NCBI RefSeq assembly: GCF_004332115.1
Contig: NZ_SJPA01000005.1
Span: 62,001 to 126,000 of the forward strand
Reading direction: 5' to 3'
Length of the DNA stretch: 64,000 nt
Source of the DNA: Chlorobium sp. N1
Lineage (GTDB): Bacteria > Bacteroidota > Chlorobiia > Chlorobiales > Chlorobiaceae
Positions 34,540 through 45,055 of this stretch are shown in pieces (positions within the stretch are counted from its first letter, which is position 1; every line of letters starts with the position of its first letter). Position numbers and translations under genes: made by a program. A model generated the notes under the pieces. That model ran no database searches and was not told the origin of the DNA. It saw nothing but the letters and a program-made list of their open reading frames with translations.

Positions 34540-35496
34540 TTAGGGTAAAAAAGAGCATGCGGCTGCAGTCAGTACGCCGGCAACAAGAAACACGGCCGCC
34601 GTGAGCCGCATGAGTCCGACGGCGCTCCGCAGCGTCACCGCGCCGCACTCGCCTTTACGGACACCGAGCACGGGCGCCTGGTCCGGCACCCCTCCGTAGC
34701 TGCGAGCCCCGCCGAACGAGACGCCGAGCGCTCCGGCAAAGGCCGCCTCGGGATAGCCCGCATTCGGGCTTTCATGGAGTCGGGCGCCTTGGCCGACAGC
34801 CCTAAAGATATCAAAAAAACGCAGTTTCAGCGGCAGTGCGGCAAAAGCGATGGCAGGCACCGTCAGGCGGGCGGGAAGCAGGTTGAGCAGGTCGTCGAAA
34901 CGCGCGGAGGCCCAGCCGAACTCCAGGTATTTCTCGTTACGGTACCCGAAACTCGAGTCGAGAGTGCTGGCGGCCTTGTAGGCGACGGCGCCGACCGGAC
35001 CCAGCAGCAGCGCGTAGAAAAGCGGACCCGTCACGCCGTCGACCGTGTTTTCCGCGACGCTTTCCGTTGCTGCAAGCGCGACGCCGGCCGCATCGAGCGA
35101 CTCGGTATCCCTGCCGACCATCCAGGAGACCCTCGTTCTTGCAGCCTCGAGGTCGCCGGCAGAAAGCGGCCCCAGCACGGCGAGCGCGTGGTCGGCAAGA
35201 TCCCTCGTCGCAAAGCAGCTGTACATGATTGCGACCGACACGGCCTTGCCTGCCAGCGGATGCACTGCGCCGGCAACGGCGACAAGGGCCCATGCCGCCA
35301 CGGCGGAGAGCCCGACGACGAGAAGCGCCGCAAGGGTGCCGGAAAGGCGAAGCGGCAAGGGGCTCGGGCGAAGGAGCGCTTCAAGCCTTGCGGCAAGCCA
35401 CCCCATCCCCCGGACCGGATGCGGCATCCACCTCGGATCGCCGACGAGAAGGTCGAGCACGAAGGCCGCCATGACGAGCCACAACGATTCGATCAT
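34540..35496 (-). CDS. cbiB: Adenosylcobinamide-phosphate synthase
   Basis: A 318-residue membrane enzyme that joins aminopropanol phosphate to adenosylcobyric acid. The start is the ATG at 35496, which overlaps the cobD stop (ATGA) and gives the family N-terminus [32 protein letters not shown]; the longer reading from 35568 would add 24 residues. [25 protein letters not shown] and [21 protein letters not shown] are conserved CbiB segments. Confidence 0.95.
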   Translation of the reverse strand: MIESLWLVMAAFVLDLLVGDPRWMPHPVRGMGWLAARLEALLRPSPLPLRLSGTLAALLVVGLSAVAAWALVAVAGAVHPLAGKAVSVAIMYSCFATRDLADHALAVLGPLSAGDLEAARTRVSWMVGRDTESLDAAGVALAATESVAENTVDGVTGPLFYALLLGPVGAVAYKAASTLDSSFGYRNEKYLEFGWASARFDDLLNLLPARLTVPAIAFAALPLKLRFFDIFRAVGQGARLHESPNAGYPEAAFAGALGVSFGGARSYGGVPDQAPVLGVRKGECGAVTLRSAVGLMRLTAAVFLVAGVLTAAACSFLP

Positions 35497-36536
35497 GCCG
35501 GCATCTCCCCGAACACCCGGAGGAAGCGGTCGTTCTCTTCGGGTGTCCGCACGGCGAAGCGGAACCACTCCCCTTCCAGCCCGTCGAAGTTCCTGCTATC
35601 ACGCACATGGATGGCGTTGAGGGCGAGCGCGTCCGTCAGGCGCTCGAGCGGGCCGTCATGCCAGCGGGCAAGGAAGAAGTTGGCTGCGCCGCCGCGCAGC
35701 TCGACACGCTCGATAGCCTCGAACGCCTCCCGCATGCGCCGGCGCTCCGTCATGATCATCGTCCGGACCCCGTCCTCCCACTTTCGGCACTCCGTCAGCC
35801 TTCCGGCGACGAGCTCAGCCACAGCATTCACGGTCCATGGCTCCTTGGCGTCGAGCAGCCGCCCGATTACCGACGGGTGGGCCACGACGGCTCCGAGCCG
35901 GAGCCCCGGCAGGGCATAGAACTTCGTCAGCGAATGCACGACGACGATGTTCGGAAAGCGGCCGACATGCTGCATGAAGGAGTTGTCGGGAAACCCTTCG
36001 GTATACTGGATGAAAGCTTCGTCGACGATGAACCATCTGTCGGGAAAGCGCCGTGCGAGCGCCATGAGCGATTCCGGCTCGAGCATCGTCCCCGTCGGGT
36101 TGTTCGGGTTCCCTACGAACAGCGCGTCGGCGTCTGCCATCGCTCCGGCGATACGCTCCGCCGAAGGACAGGCGAACCCCTCTTCGTCCAAAAGAGGAAG
36201 CTTCACGACGTCGGCACCGGCGATCTGCGAAGCCCGTTCGTACTCATGGAAGGAGGGCGCAAAAACCACGACACGCCGAAGCCCGAGGGCCCTCGGGATG
36301 AGGTAGATGCCCTCGACGGCGCCGTTCATGGCAAGCACGCGTTCGGCCTCGAGACCGAAGCGCTCGACGTAGAACCCCCTGAGGGCAGAGCCGTCGATGG
36401 AGGGGTAACGGGCAAAAGACGACAGGTCGAGCGTAAGGGGCTCCAGAGGCAGGGACAGCGGCGTGATGTTGACGCTGAAATCGAGCATTCCAGAGCCAGG
36501 TGCGCCGCCGTGTTTATGGCTATAGAGCCCGTTCAC
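35493..36536 (-). CDS. cobD: L-threonine-O-3-phosphate decarboxylase
   Basis: A 347-residue PLP enzyme making (R)-1-amino-2-propanol O-phosphate, the linker added by CbiB. Seen: [35 protein letters not shown], the PLP-lysine region [21 protein letters not shown] (K within [10 protein letters not shown]), and [19 protein letters not shown]. The gene overlaps both neighbours by four bases, so it belongs to the same operon. A threonine kinase that would make the phosphothreonine substrate is not in this window. Confidence 0.92.
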   Translation of the reverse strand: MNGLYSHKHGGAPGSGMLDFSVNITPLSLPLEPLTLDLSSFARYPSIDGSALRGFYVERFGLEAERVLAMNGAVEGIYLIPRALGLRRVVVFAPSFHEYERASQIAGADVVKLPLLDEEGFACPSAERIAGAMADADALFVGNPNNPTGTMLEPESLMALARRFPDRWFIVDEAFIQYTEGFPDNSFMQHVGRFPNIVVVHSLTKFYALPGLRLGAVVAHPSVIGRLLDAKEPWTVNAVAELVAGRLTECRKWEDGVRTMIMTERRRMREAFEAIERVELRGGAANFFLARWHDGPLERLTDALALNAIHVRDSRNFDGLEGEWFRFAVRTPEENDRFLRVFGEMPA

Positions 36537-38059
36537 GAGCGGCCCTCCGCCGGGATGCCGGCCAGCTCGAAAAGCCTCTCAAGGTCGAGATGCTTCGAGA
36601 AATGCCGGGCAAGGAGCTCATAGGCTTCATTGCGCCCCATGCCGCCGCTTGAGGGGACATAGGCGGGATCTGCCTGGGCGAGCAGCCAGTTTCGGAGCGC
36701 CACCCCGTCGAAGATCCCGTGGAAATAGGTACCGATAACACGCCCGTCCTCGCTCCGGGCGCCGTCGCTGTCCTCGACCGCCTGGCAGTTGCGGCCCGTG
36801 ACCTTCAGGAAGGGCCGCGCTCCGCCGGCAGCCTCTGTACGGCCCATATGGATCTCGTAGCCGCTTGCGGCGATTCCGTGCCCGTCGACCACGCCGGCGG
36901 AATTGGTCAGGCACTTGCCATGTTCGAGCACCGTCGTGGCCGAGAGGAGGCCGAGCCCCGGAGTGGATCCGGGCGAGCCCTCGAGGCCGTGCGGATCGGA
37001 GATCGAGCGGCCGAGCATCTGGAACCCGCCGCAGATGCCCATGACGAGCCCCCCGCGCCGGCGGAACGCCTCGATGGGCTCTTCCCATCCCATACGCCGG
37101 AGCCAATCGAGATCTCCCCGCACGTTCTTCGAGCCGGGGAGCACCAGCATGTGGTACCCTTCGAGCGAACGCGGCTTGTGCAGGTAGTGCACCTCCAGCG
37201 AAGGATCCTCCTCAAGAGGCGCCAGATCGGTGAAGTTGGAGATATGCGGGAAATAGATTGCGGCGACAGCTGTTCTGCCCTTTGAGGGAGCCGCCTTCGG
37301 GTCGACCTTCGAGCCGAGCGGAACGGCGTCCTCCGACTCGATGGCGAAATCACGGAAATAGGGTATGACGCCGAGCACCGGAACGCCGGTTTTCTCCTCA
37401 AGCATCCTGACCCCCTCTTCGAATAGCACGATGTCGCCCCGGAACCGGTTGATGACGACGCCCTTCACGAGGGCCCGGTCCTCCGGCGGGATCACGGCAA
37501 GGGTGCCGACCACCTGGGCGAAGACGCCGCCGCGGTCGATGTCGGCCACGAGGATGACCGAAGCCCCGGCCTCGCGGGCGGTGCGGAAGTTCACGAAATC
37601 GCGTTCGTAAAGATTCATCTCGGCGCACGAACCCGCACCCTCGATTACGAGCAGCTCATGCTCATCCATCAGCCGATGCAGGCTCTCGCGGGCGACCGCA
37701 GCCCAGCGGGAGGTATCGCGGAAGTACCCTTTCGCCGACTGGTTGCCGTCCACCCGCCCCTGCAGCACCACCTGGGCGCCGGTATCGGTGTTGGGTTTGA
37801 GCAGCACCGGGTTCATGTCGGCCGTCGGCACCACGCCGGCAGCTTCGGCCTGCACGATCTGCGCACGGCCGATCTCCTGGCCGTCGGGTGTCACGCCGGA
37901 GTTGTTCGACATGTTCTGGGCCTTGTAGGGCGCCACGTCGATGCCTGCGTTGCGGAAAATGCGGCAGAGCGCCGTAGCCACGACGCTCTTGCCGACATCG
38001 GAAGCCGTGCCGAGGACGGCTAGTGGTTTCAGTCTAAATTGGGCGTTCAATCGAGCCAC
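36533..38059 (-). CDS. cbiP: Adenosylcobyric acid synthase
   Basis: A 508-residue glutamine amidotransferase that amidates four side chains of adenosylcobyrinic acid a,c-diamide. N-terminal ATP-binding fold [19 protein letters not shown] (14-32) followed by [21 protein letters not shown], then the C-terminal amidotransferase domain with [14 protein letters not shown] holding the nucleophilic cysteine and [11 protein letters not shown] holding the histidine. It overlaps the upstream btuF stop by 13 bases. Length and motifs are standard. Confidence 0.96.
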   Translation of the reverse strand: MARLNAQFRLKPLAVLGTASDVGKSVVATALCRIFRNAGIDVAPYKAQNMSNNSGVTPDGQEIGRAQIVQAEAAGVVPTADMNPVLLKPNTDTGAQVVLQGRVDGNQSAKGYFRDTSRWAAVARESLHRLMDEHELLVIEGAGSCAEMNLYERDFVNFRTAREAGASVILVADIDRGGVFAQVVGTLAVIPPEDRALVKGVVINRFRGDIVLFEEGVRMLEEKTGVPVLGVIPYFRDFAIESEDAVPLGSKVDPKAAPSKGRTAVAAIYFPHISNFTDLAPLEEDPSLEVHYLHKPRSLEGYHMLVLPGSKNVRGDLDWLRRMGWEEPIEAFRRRGGLVMGICGGFQMLGRSISDPHGLEGSPGSTPGLGLLSATTVLEHGKCLTNSAGVVDGHGIAASGYEIHMGRTEAAGGARPFLKVTGRNCQAVEDSDGARSEDGRVIGTYFHGIFDGVALRNWLLAQADPAYVPSSGGMGRNEAYELLARHFSKHLDLERLFELAGIPAEGRS

Positions 38060-38841
38060 ATCGGCTCCTTTGCTTTTAATTCAGTGAGGCCTTTGAGAAT
38101 TACAGGTGCGGGATGAAGAAAATAATCTCCATCAAGATTTATGACCTTGACATTGGTTTCCATAGACACGGCTGAACAAACCTTACCCATATCGCGTTCA
38201 AAAACAATAAGGTAGTCAGGCCTGAAATGATTGACAAGATCTTTCACTTCATTGAACTCGTTTCCTATCGTGATATGACGGACATGTTCATGGGTTTCAA
38301 CAATCTCGAATCCTGCATGTTGAAACAGGTCATAGAGCCACGTCTTTTTTCCGAAGGAATACGGCTGACCGGTGCAGGCGGAAAGGAGAAGAACACGAGA
38401 GCTGTTTCCGTTGATGAGTGCGGCTTTCTGCGTCCACTCATGATGAAAACGTTCTGCCTGTTCCTGCCCTCCGGCAACACCCAATGCGTCACAGATTCTG
38501 ACAAGATTCTCCTCAATCTCCCCCATGGACCTGAAGCCATCCAGCACTACCGGAACCGTGCCTTCCGGAACGACCTCATCAATCACATGCTTTTGCGTCC
38601 AGTTGGAGGTGATGATATACTTCGGCTTCAATTCGGTGATCGCCTGTTTGTCGGGCCTGAAGATTGTCCCGGTTCTCGGCCGATCCAGCCTGTCATGCTT
38701 ACTGACGCCGACTATCTTTCCTTCAAGACCCAAATACTGGAGCGTATGCGTCACATATGGCGATTGACTCACGATGGTTTGCTCATTCCCGGCACAGCCG
38801 ACGATGAGAGGAAACAGTATCGCAATCAGTAATTGCTTCAT
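38047..38841 (-). CDS. btuF: Corrinoid-binding lipoprotein (BtuF-like)
   Basis: A 264-residue periplasmic binding protein of the iron/B12 family, with a lipobox IVGC at about residue 16, so it is a membrane-tethered lipoprotein. [28 protein letters not shown] and [17 protein letters not shown] are typical first-lobe phrases. It delivers corrinoid to BtuCD encoded in the same operon. The gene is visibly AT-richer than the cob genes behind it (23 G/C in 60 bases at 38221-38280, against 37 in 60 at 37621-37680), suggesting recent acquisition. It overlaps cbiP by 13 bases. Confidence 0.86.
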   Translation of the reverse strand: MKQLLIAILFPLIVGCAGNEQTIVSQSPYVTHTLQYLGLEGKIVGVSKHDRLDRPRTGTIFRPDKQAITELKPKYIITSNWTQKHVIDEVVPEGTVPVVLDGFRSMGEIEENLVRICDALGVAGGQEQAERFHHEWTQKAALINGNSSRVLLLSACTGQPYSFGKKTWLYDLFQHAGFEIVETHEHVRHITIGNEFNEVKDLVNHFRPDYLIVFERDMGKVCSAVSMETNVKVINLDGDYFLHPAPVILKGLTELKAKEPMWLD

Positions 38842-38878
38842 CTTTAACTGTTCTTCTTGTGTGTACTGAAATCAGATT

Positions 38879-40801
38879 TCAGAATTTCACTGAATACCCG
38901 ATACGCACCAATCGGCCGGGTTCATAACGCACATATCTGGAAGATGCGTCTGCATCGAGCTCTCCCATGGTCTGTACTTCCGTATCGAAAAGGTTGTCGA
39001 CGGCCATCATGATATTGCCGGGCCCGGCTTTTACTCTGGCAGAAACGTCGTACGCCGTATAATCACGAAGCGAATCCTCACGGCCTGTCAACATCCTGCA
39101 GTTAAAATTGATTGCCAAAGCATTGGACGCGTATGCCGCCCCGAAAGTGTTCTGAAACCTGGGACCGGGCTGGTACTCTATACCATCCTCGTCTTCCGCA
39201 ACCGGGTATGCCCAGTAACCGTTGGCGGATAAAGATACCGAGCCAAGTAGCCCGGGATTGCCGCCAAACGGCGAGATGGCAAGGGACCAGTCGACGCCTG
39301 TCGTCTTATAATTATTGGCATTGTAGTACTGTATGGCCTTGTCGACATATCGATACTCTATTTTATCCTCATATCGCATCGTGAATGCGGCTAACCGCAC
39401 TGATGCATTACGTGCATCCCATTTCGCACCGGATTCATAGCTCCATCCCGATTCGGGCCTGAGGTCAGGATTTGCGAGAAAGGTCGAGCCGGAACCATAC
39501 AGCTGCGTAAAGGTCGGTGCACGGAAGGCCTTCCCGACATTGGCGAAGAGGTTTGTGGAGGCAGATGCCTTCCATGTAAGGCCAGAGCTCGGCAGGAAAA
39601 TGTCATAGTCCGGTCTGGTATCAGGCATATCGATAAACTGCTCCCTACCCGCAGCCGTCAGGACCAGGGCATCGCCAACAAGCACCCTCAACTCCGCAAA
39701 TGCCCCATAATCGTCACGGGATTTTTGATACTGAAAATCAGCTTTGGTTTTTTCGTCATTGGCATAATTGACATAACGGTGCACATAATCCATGCCCGGA
39801 GTAATCTCTATACCATCAGCCAACCTATAGCGATAGTTAGCCTCGGCTCCGTAGTTGTATGTATCCCGGACATTTTCCTGAATAATACTTCCGAGCCGGT
39901 ATTCGGTCTCGTCTCGAGTATCATATTTTCCGTAGAGTTTTACCTTCGCGCTATCGGTTTCATAGCGCAGGTCAAGAAAGTGCCCATACCCGACCTCGTC
40001 AACATTGTCTGCAGATGTGGAACCTGGTGTGAAACCAGCATCATAAGCATAGCCAAGCCCCGTTTCATACTGAGAATACAGGTAATCAACCCAGACGTTT
40101 TTGAGCGGTGAAGCATTGACGTTCACTTCATAGCGATCAGTCTCATCAAGCGTGTAGGTATAGTGAGATGTGAAATGGCGGCCCATATCATCGATTGCCC
40201 CGATGTGCTGATAGTGAAGCCCCAGCGTCACATCGGGAAAATTCAAGCTCACAGCATGGTTCATCATATCCTTGTTGCCGAACTCACCGGAGACGGCTAT
40301 CCCGGTCTTATCATCAGGGCTTTTGGTAATGATATTCACCACGCCGGTCATCGCATCGGCCCCATAGCGGGTCGATGCCGTGCCTTTCAGGACCTCGATC
40401 CGTTCAATCTGCTCAACGGGAATGGTGCTCAGGTCATAACCTTTTGATGCACCTTCCTGGATCGGCGTCCCGTTGATAAGAACCAACTCGCCGCCCTCAA
40501 TACCACGGATTCCAACAGAGCTGGTCATTCCCCTGCTATTGATGCCGAAAGCAGCGCCCGACTTATAGAACAGGCCTCCGATTCGAGCAAGAGCCTCAAT
40601 AGCGTTGGTGGCTCCGGTTTCAACCAGCTGCTCATTGTCAACGACAGTGATGAACCGAGGACTTTCCTTTTCCACTTCGGAGAAGGTGGTGCCGGTTACG
40701 ACTACCTCATCAGCCAAATAGCTCACGGACTGCTCATCAGCATACGCCGTCTGGTTGCACAGCACAGCCATAAGTATGATAGCGAGATTCTTCTTGTTCA
40801 T
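38879..40801 (-). CDS. btuB: TonB-dependent corrinoid receptor (BtuB-like)
   Basis: A 640-residue outer-membrane receptor starting at MNKKNLAIILMAV (signal peptide). The mature N-terminus ADEVVVTGTTFSE is a TonB box, the plug has IEALARIGGLFYKSG, IRGIEGGELVLINGTPIQEG and GTASTRYGADAMTGVVNIITK, and the rest reads as a beta-barrel ending in a typical C-terminal strand (LVRIGYSVKF). A cobalamin riboswitch sits upstream, and the BtuF gene follows 37 bases downstream, so it very probably takes up cobalamin or cobinamide. An ATG at 40813 is an alternative start. Base composition is lower in GC than the cob genes beyond. Confidence 0.88.
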   Translation of the reverse strand: MNKKNLAIILMAVLCNQTAYADEQSVSYLADEVVVTGTTFSEVEKESPRFITVVDNEQLVETGATNAIEALARIGGLFYKSGAAFGINSRGMTSSVGIRGIEGGELVLINGTPIQEGASKGYDLSTIPVEQIERIEVLKGTASTRYGADAMTGVVNIITKSPDDKTGIAVSGEFGNKDMMNHAVSLNFPDVTLGLHYQHIGAIDDMGRHFTSHYTYTLDETDRYEVNVNASPLKNVWVDYLYSQYETGLGYAYDAGFTPGSTSADNVDEVGYGHFLDLRYETDSAKVKLYGKYDTRDETEYRLGSIIQENVRDTYNYGAEANYRYRLADGIEITPGMDYVHRYVNYANDEKTKADFQYQKSRDDYGAFAELRVLVGDALVLTAAGREQFIDMPDTRPDYDIFLPSSGLTWKASASTNLFANVGKAFRAPTFTQLYGSGSTFLANPDLRPESGWSYESGAKWDARNASVRLAAFTMRYEDKIEYRYVDKAIQYYNANNYKTTGVDWSLAISPFGGNPGLLGSVSLSANGYWAYPVAEDEDGIEYQPGPRFQNTFGAAYASNALAINFNCRMLTGREDSLRDYTAYDVSARVKAGPGNIMMAVDNLFDTEVQTMGELDADASSRYVRYEPGRLVRIGYSVKF

Positions 40802-40982
40802 GGATTCAATCATGTTGGTGTTTAAAAAAACACATGACTGGATCTATCAGGAGGGGCCATGCAGAAGAAGAACGGATCCCAATGCTCTCAATCGGAAAAC
40901 AGAAAACGAGAAAATGGAGAATCCGTGCGACCAGCTGTTGCATTGCCTGACTATAACCCGTAGTCCGATCGTGTGATGCAAT

Positions 40983-41200
40983 AGCAGCTGGCAGGTCTCC
41001 TGACTTTGGCGGCGTACTTCCGTTCCGGCCTTCCCGCCGTTGTCCCGGGAGGAAAACATGCAGTGACCTGGAACGCACCTCAACTCGATCGCATGTGGCC
41101 ATGCAAAGGATTTGCGGCTTACCGTTATACAGTTGCGGGTACAGTGTACGGATCTCACGTACTTCCCTATTCTCCGGCTTTCAAACCGGCACCAGCTACG
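40983..41200 (-). promoter_or_regulatory. Cobalamin riboswitch 1, upstream of btuB operon
   Basis: On the minus strand the elements appear in order: GGTGCCGG (41195-41188), then GGGAAGTACG, then TACCCGCAACTG (41141-41130), the B12 box region TCACTGCATG (about 41068-41058), GGGAAGG, and the 3' core AAAGTCAGGAGACCTGCC ending at about 40990. Downstream lies a hairpin GACTA-TAGTC (40949-40965) whose loop reads CGGGTTA on the minus strand and can pair with ACCCG of the L5 loop, the expected L5-L13 kissing contact. It would shut off the btuB-to-cobS operon when cobalamin is bound. The first ATG is about 180 bases farther on, so the expression platform is not obvious. Confidence 0.92.
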
Positions 41201-41347
41201 GTGAAAGAACATTATTGTGGGGCTAATATACGTTACGAGCTGCAGATTGCCTACTGTTTTCATCCCGAAGGGCAACGACCGGGACAACAATCTCATTGAA
41301 TTTGCTGAGATATTTCTTATTATTTGACATCGGAATGTTCTTTCCTC

Positions 41348-41545
41348 AACCGGTGCCTGCTTAAGCAGGGTAATAGGGAACTGCGTGCAAATCGCAGACT
41401 GTACCCGCAACTGTCATCGCCTAATGGGGTGATCCACGCTATCAACCCCAGAATGAAACCATGTCGCCACTGCGCCCATCCTCCCAGGAGGGTTCGGGAA
41501 GGCGGTTTCATCTCCTCTACGGCGAAAGTCAGGAAACCTGCCGGA
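41348..41545 (+). promoter_or_regulatory. Cobalamin riboswitch 2, upstream of second TonB receptor
   Basis: On the plus strand: CCGGTGCC (41350), GGGTAATAGGGAA, GTACCCGCAACTGT (41401-41414), the B12 box GCCACTGC (41466-41473), GGGAAGGCGG, and the 3' core AAAGTCAGGAAACCTGCC (about 41525-41542). A hairpin GGCCA-TGGCC follows (41575-41592) with loop CGGGACAA, whose CGGG can pair with CCCG at 41404-41407 (L5-L13 contact). The receptor ATG is about 230 bases downstream at 41824. Its sister, riboswitch 1, runs away in the opposite direction about 150 bases to the left. Confidence 0.92.
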
Positions 41546-41823
41546 TGATTATTTCATGAGCATGACGCTCAAACGGCCACGGGACAATGGCCTGGAAATA
41601 AACCCCTTACGCCCGATTCACTGACGTCTGACCATCAAAACCCGAAGCCTTCAAAGAGGCCTGCGCTTATCCGTTGATGCATATCCGCGCCTGTACCCAA
41701 GCGCGGTCACATCATCGTTGCAATCTCGTTGCAGCCATTCGGGCCGCCGGTGGAACCGCGTCGTTCGCACAACACAAAACACAACCGATGCCATCCATGA
41801 AAGTGAATCAAAGCCAGCCCATT

Positions 41824-43884
41824 ATGAAGCGGCAGATCAAAGCGATTGCGGCAATAATGCTGTTCACAGCGCCTGCCGCTCATGCCGAACCGAAAACATT
41901 CGTGCAGAAGAATGAAATCGTCGTTACGGCAACAAGAACCCCCGAGGACCCCTACAGCCTCCCCTGCGACATTGAAATCATCTCACAGGACGCCATCGGG
42001 GAGGAGAGCCTGAGCTCGGTCGGCGACCTCATCGAAACCGCCTCCGGCGTCACGCTTACCGGAGCCGGCATATGGGAGACGCAGCCCACCATCAGGGGAT
42101 TCGGCGGGAACAGGGTCCTTGTCCTGATCGACGGCGATCGCGAGACCAATCTCTGGGCGGGGCGTGAACCGCTTACGCCGTTCATGGACACCGGAAGGAT
42201 CGAGCGTGTCGAAATCCTCAAGGGACCGGCCTCCGTGCTCTACGGCAGCGACGCGATGGGCGGCGTGATCAACATCATCACCAGGAAACCGGAATTCACC
42301 ACGGACGGTTCGTGGGCATTCAGCCCATCGGCCACCATCGGCTACAGCTCGAACGACAGCGGCAAGTACGGAAACCTTGTGCTTGACGGTGCCAGCGATG
42401 AAGTGGCGGTACGCCTGGAAGCCTCAACCAGGGACCACGGCAACTACCGGGACGGTAACGGCGACACGGTCGACAACAGCCAGTTCGAGGGGATGAGCTT
42501 CGGAGCCGCGGCAAGCTGGAAGGTCAACGAGAAGAACGAGCTCAGTGCGTCGTGGCGCAGGAGCGACATTGACGACATGGGGCAGCCGCAGAAAGAAAAC
42601 TACCCCTGGTCGCATTTCACCAAGTTTGATACCGATACATGGAAAATCGGCTGGCACGCGAAGGATATCGGCATCATCACAGACCTTGAGCTGAAAGGAT
42701 GGCTCGTCGACCAGAAGCGCGTTTATGACGGGCGAACAGGTACAACATCGACGGCCAAAAACAAAGACAACTGGATCGATACGGGGGCCAAGGGCGCATC
42801 GCTGCAGCTGACGTTCAATCCGACTGCCAAGGACGTCCTGGTCAGCGGGATCGAATTCGTCAGGGAAGATGCGCGCTCGGGAGAAATCCTGACAAAAACC
42901 GACGGAACCGTCACGAACACCTATCCCCCGGTATCGGAAGATGCCTACCGGAACCACGTCGGTGTTTACGCACAGAACACCAGGAGCTTCGGCGACGGCT
43001 CGAGGGTGATTGGCGGCGTACGCTATGACTGGTTCAATGCCGATGCCGAAGATGCCGTTATCACCGCAGGCACCAACACCTACACCACTCCTTTTAGCGA
43101 AGAGAGTGACGGGGCTGTAACGGCAAACCTGGGCTACGTTCTTCCGCTCTCTTCGGTTCTGAACGCCAACATCAATGCCGCAACGGGATTCAGGGCGCCC
43201 GACATTTTCGAGCGCTTCTCCTTCAGGGGGACAAGCTCCTACTCCATCGGAAACCCGGCTCTGAAACCCGAATACTCATGGAACATTGATGCGGGGCTGA
43301 AAATGAGGAACGAAAAATTGTCGGGCAGCCTGACAGGATTCTATTCAAGGATCCAGGACTTCATTGACACAAAAGAGGTTGATAATACATTTGGTCTTCC
43401 TGTTGACACTGGAACAACGGACTATAAGTACTATCAGTACGTCAACGTCATGGACGCCGAACTTTTCGGCTTCGACGCCAATGCCTCATGGAAAGCCCTC
43501 GACCACCTTACGCTCTTCGGCGGCATCTCTTCGGTAATCGGCAAGAACCGCGATAACGACGACCGGCTGAACTCCATTGCCCCGACCAACGGCAGGCTCG
43601 GGGCCCGCTGGGACGACTCCCTCGGCAGGAACTCCTCCTGGTGGCTGGAAGTCAACACCGAGCTCTATGCCGACCAGGACAATCCCGGCCCCGGCGATGA
43701 GATCGCCACCCCCGGCTACGGGCTCGTCAACCTCAAGAGCGGCATCAGGTTCACCCGGAACGTGACGCTGGCCGTGGCGGTCGACAACCTTTTCGACAGG
43801 ACCTACCGCAGCCATCTTGCCAGTGAAGACTTCCTCTACGAGCCAGGCATCAACGTCAAGACCTCGCTCAATGTGACGCTCTGA
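41824..43884 (+). CDS. TonB-dependent corrinoid or metal-complex receptor
   Basis: A 686-residue outer-membrane receptor. The start at 41824 gives a signal sequence MKRQIKAIAAIMLFTAPAAHA; other in-frame ATGs at 41797 and 41674 are possible but extend the N-terminus without a signal. A TonB-box-like EIVVTATRTPED leads the plug, which continues IETASGVTLTGAGIWETQPTIRG and ILKGPASVLYGSDAMGGVINII. It ends in an outer-membrane strand (NVKTSLNVTL). The cobalamin riboswitch in front indicates cobalamin or cobinamide transport; it converges on a second binding-protein/permease/ATPase set. Confidence 0.85.
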   Translation: MKRQIKAIAAIMLFTAPAAHAEPKTFVQKNEIVVTATRTPEDPYSLPCDIEIISQDAIGEESLSSVGDLIETASGVTLTGAGIWETQPTIRGFGGNRVLVLIDGDRETNLWAGREPLTPFMDTGRIERVEILKGPASVLYGSDAMGGVINIITRKPEFTTDGSWAFSPSATIGYSSNDSGKYGNLVLDGASDEVAVRLEASTRDHGNYRDGNGDTVDNSQFEGMSFGAAASWKVNEKNELSASWRRSDIDDMGQPQKENYPWSHFTKFDTDTWKIGWHAKDIGIITDLELKGWLVDQKRVYDGRTGTTSTAKNKDNWIDTGAKGASLQLTFNPTAKDVLVSGIEFVREDARSGEILTKTDGTVTNTYPPVSEDAYRNHVGVYAQNTRSFGDGSRVIGGVRYDWFNADAEDAVITAGTNTYTTPFSEESDGAVTANLGYVLPLSSVLNANINAATGFRAPDIFERFSFRGTSSYSIGNPALKPEYSWNIDAGLKMRNEKLSGSLTGFYSRIQDFIDTKEVDNTFGLPVDTGTTDYKYYQYVNVMDAELFGFDANASWKALDHLTLFGGISSVIGKNRDNDDRLNSIAPTNGRLGARWDDSLGRNSSWWLEVNTELYADQDNPGPGDEIATPGYGLVNLKSGIRFTRNVTLAVAVDNLFDRTYRSHLASEDFLYEPGINVKTSLNVTL

Positions 43885-43911
43885 ATGGCCGCCGGCCGCA
43901 TCGGATGCAAC

Positions 43912-43942
43912 GCAGAAGCCCCGGGAGAACCGGGGCTTCTGC
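43912..43942. terminator. Bidirectional hairpin terminator
   Basis: A perfect inverted repeat of 12 bases, GCAGAAGCCCCG on one arm and CGGGGCTTCTGC on the other with a 7-base loop, lies between the convergent stops at 43884 and 43969 and is followed by GTTT. It can end both transcripts, though the T run is short. Confidence 0.7.
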
Positions 43943-43968
43943 GTTTATCGGGCGATTGCCCCCTCTGC

Positions 43969-45024
43969 TCAGGGACGAAGCACCAGCGACAATTCCTCCT
44001 GATTGAGTTCATAATGGTAGAAAACCCTGAAATACTCCCTGACGACCGCGTCGATATCAATGCCGTAATGCTCCGGATAAAGATGGTTTGCAAGCCACGG
44101 GACGCCGAGCAGGCGGTTGATGCTGGCCGGTCGGTCGAACCATCCGAAGGGGAGATAGGGAATCTGGTCGATATCTCCGCGGCTGACGGCAGGAAGCTTT
44201 GCCCAGAGCGGGTCGCTTTTGATATAACTCAGCGTACCGGTCTTCGTGCCGAGGCCTGCCCAGACGATTATCCTGTCGGGGTTCCAGAGCAAGAGCTGCT
44301 CAAAGGAAACGGCGCTCATGCCTTTTCGTGAAACCTTGTCCACCCTCGCCGCGTTTTTCGCTCCTACCAGTTCGATCAGCCTGGTATGGATGGATCCCGA
44401 AGGATCGGTATGGAGGCCGCGCTCCCCTTCCGCATAATAGACGGAAAGACGCCGCTCAGGAGGAATCGAGCCGCTTTTTGCTATGACGGGTTCGACATGG
44501 CGCTCGATGAACCCGAGCATTTTATCGGTCTGCCCCTCCCTTCCAAGCAGTGCTCCGAGCCGCCGGAACACATCGGGATAATCCTCGAACTTCAGCGAGG
44601 CCATATAGACCGGTATGCCGGTTTTTGCGGCAAGGCGTTCCGACTGGTCTATCGACTGCTTATTGATATCGTAGAATGTCAGAATAAGGTCGGCGTCGAG
44701 TTTCAGGATCTCCTCCGGCGAGTTCTCCACATAGGGCAGGGCCAGATATTCCTTGCGGAAAAAATGCTGCGCCTCCCGGGTGTAGCGGAATGAGCGATTC
44801 ACGATCATCGAAGGATCGATGGCGTACATAAGGATGCTGCCCGGCCTATTGACATAGACCCTGCTGATCTTTGCCGGCAGCGTCATGGTCCGGCCAGCCA
44901 TATCCGTAACCGTTCTTTCGGCTGAAGGCTCGGTACCCTTGCCATAGGCACAGCCGCCTGAAGGAAGAAAAACGGCCAGGAGCAGGAATCCTGCCATGAG
45001 CAGTTGTCTGCAGTTCACGTTCAT
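43969..45024 (-). CDS. ABC-type iron-siderophore/corrinoid substrate-binding lipoprotein
   Basis: A 351-residue lipoprotein with lipobox SGGC and a two-lobe PF01497-type fold (VTDMAGRTMTLPAKISRVYVNRPG, then EEILKLDADLILTFYD, then SFEQLLLWNPDRIIVWAG). It delivers a small ligand to the FecC/FecE proteins encoded just upstream. It is longer than BtuF and differs in sequence from the other binding protein here; the ligand could be a corrinoid, a cobalt or nickel chelate, or a siderophore. Last gene of the cob-fec transcription unit. Confidence 0.83.
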   Translation of the reverse strand: MNVNCRQLLMAGFLLLAVFLPSGGCAYGKGTEPSAERTVTDMAGRTMTLPAKISRVYVNRPGSILMYAIDPSMIVNRSFRYTREAQHFFRKEYLALPYVENSPEEILKLDADLILTFYDINKQSIDQSERLAAKTGIPVYMASLKFEDYPDVFRRLGALLGREGQTDKMLGFIERHVEPVIAKSGSIPPERRLSVYYAEGERGLHTDPSGSIHTRLIELVGAKNAARVDKVSRKGMSAVSFEQLLLWNPDRIIVWAGLGTKTGTLSYIKSDPLWAKLPAVSRGDIDQIPYLPFGWFDRPASINRLLGVPWLANHLYPEHYGIDIDAVVREYFRVFYHYELNQEELSLVLRP

Positions 45025-45055
45025 TATTTCTTGTGGTTAATGGTTTGGGTAGGAA

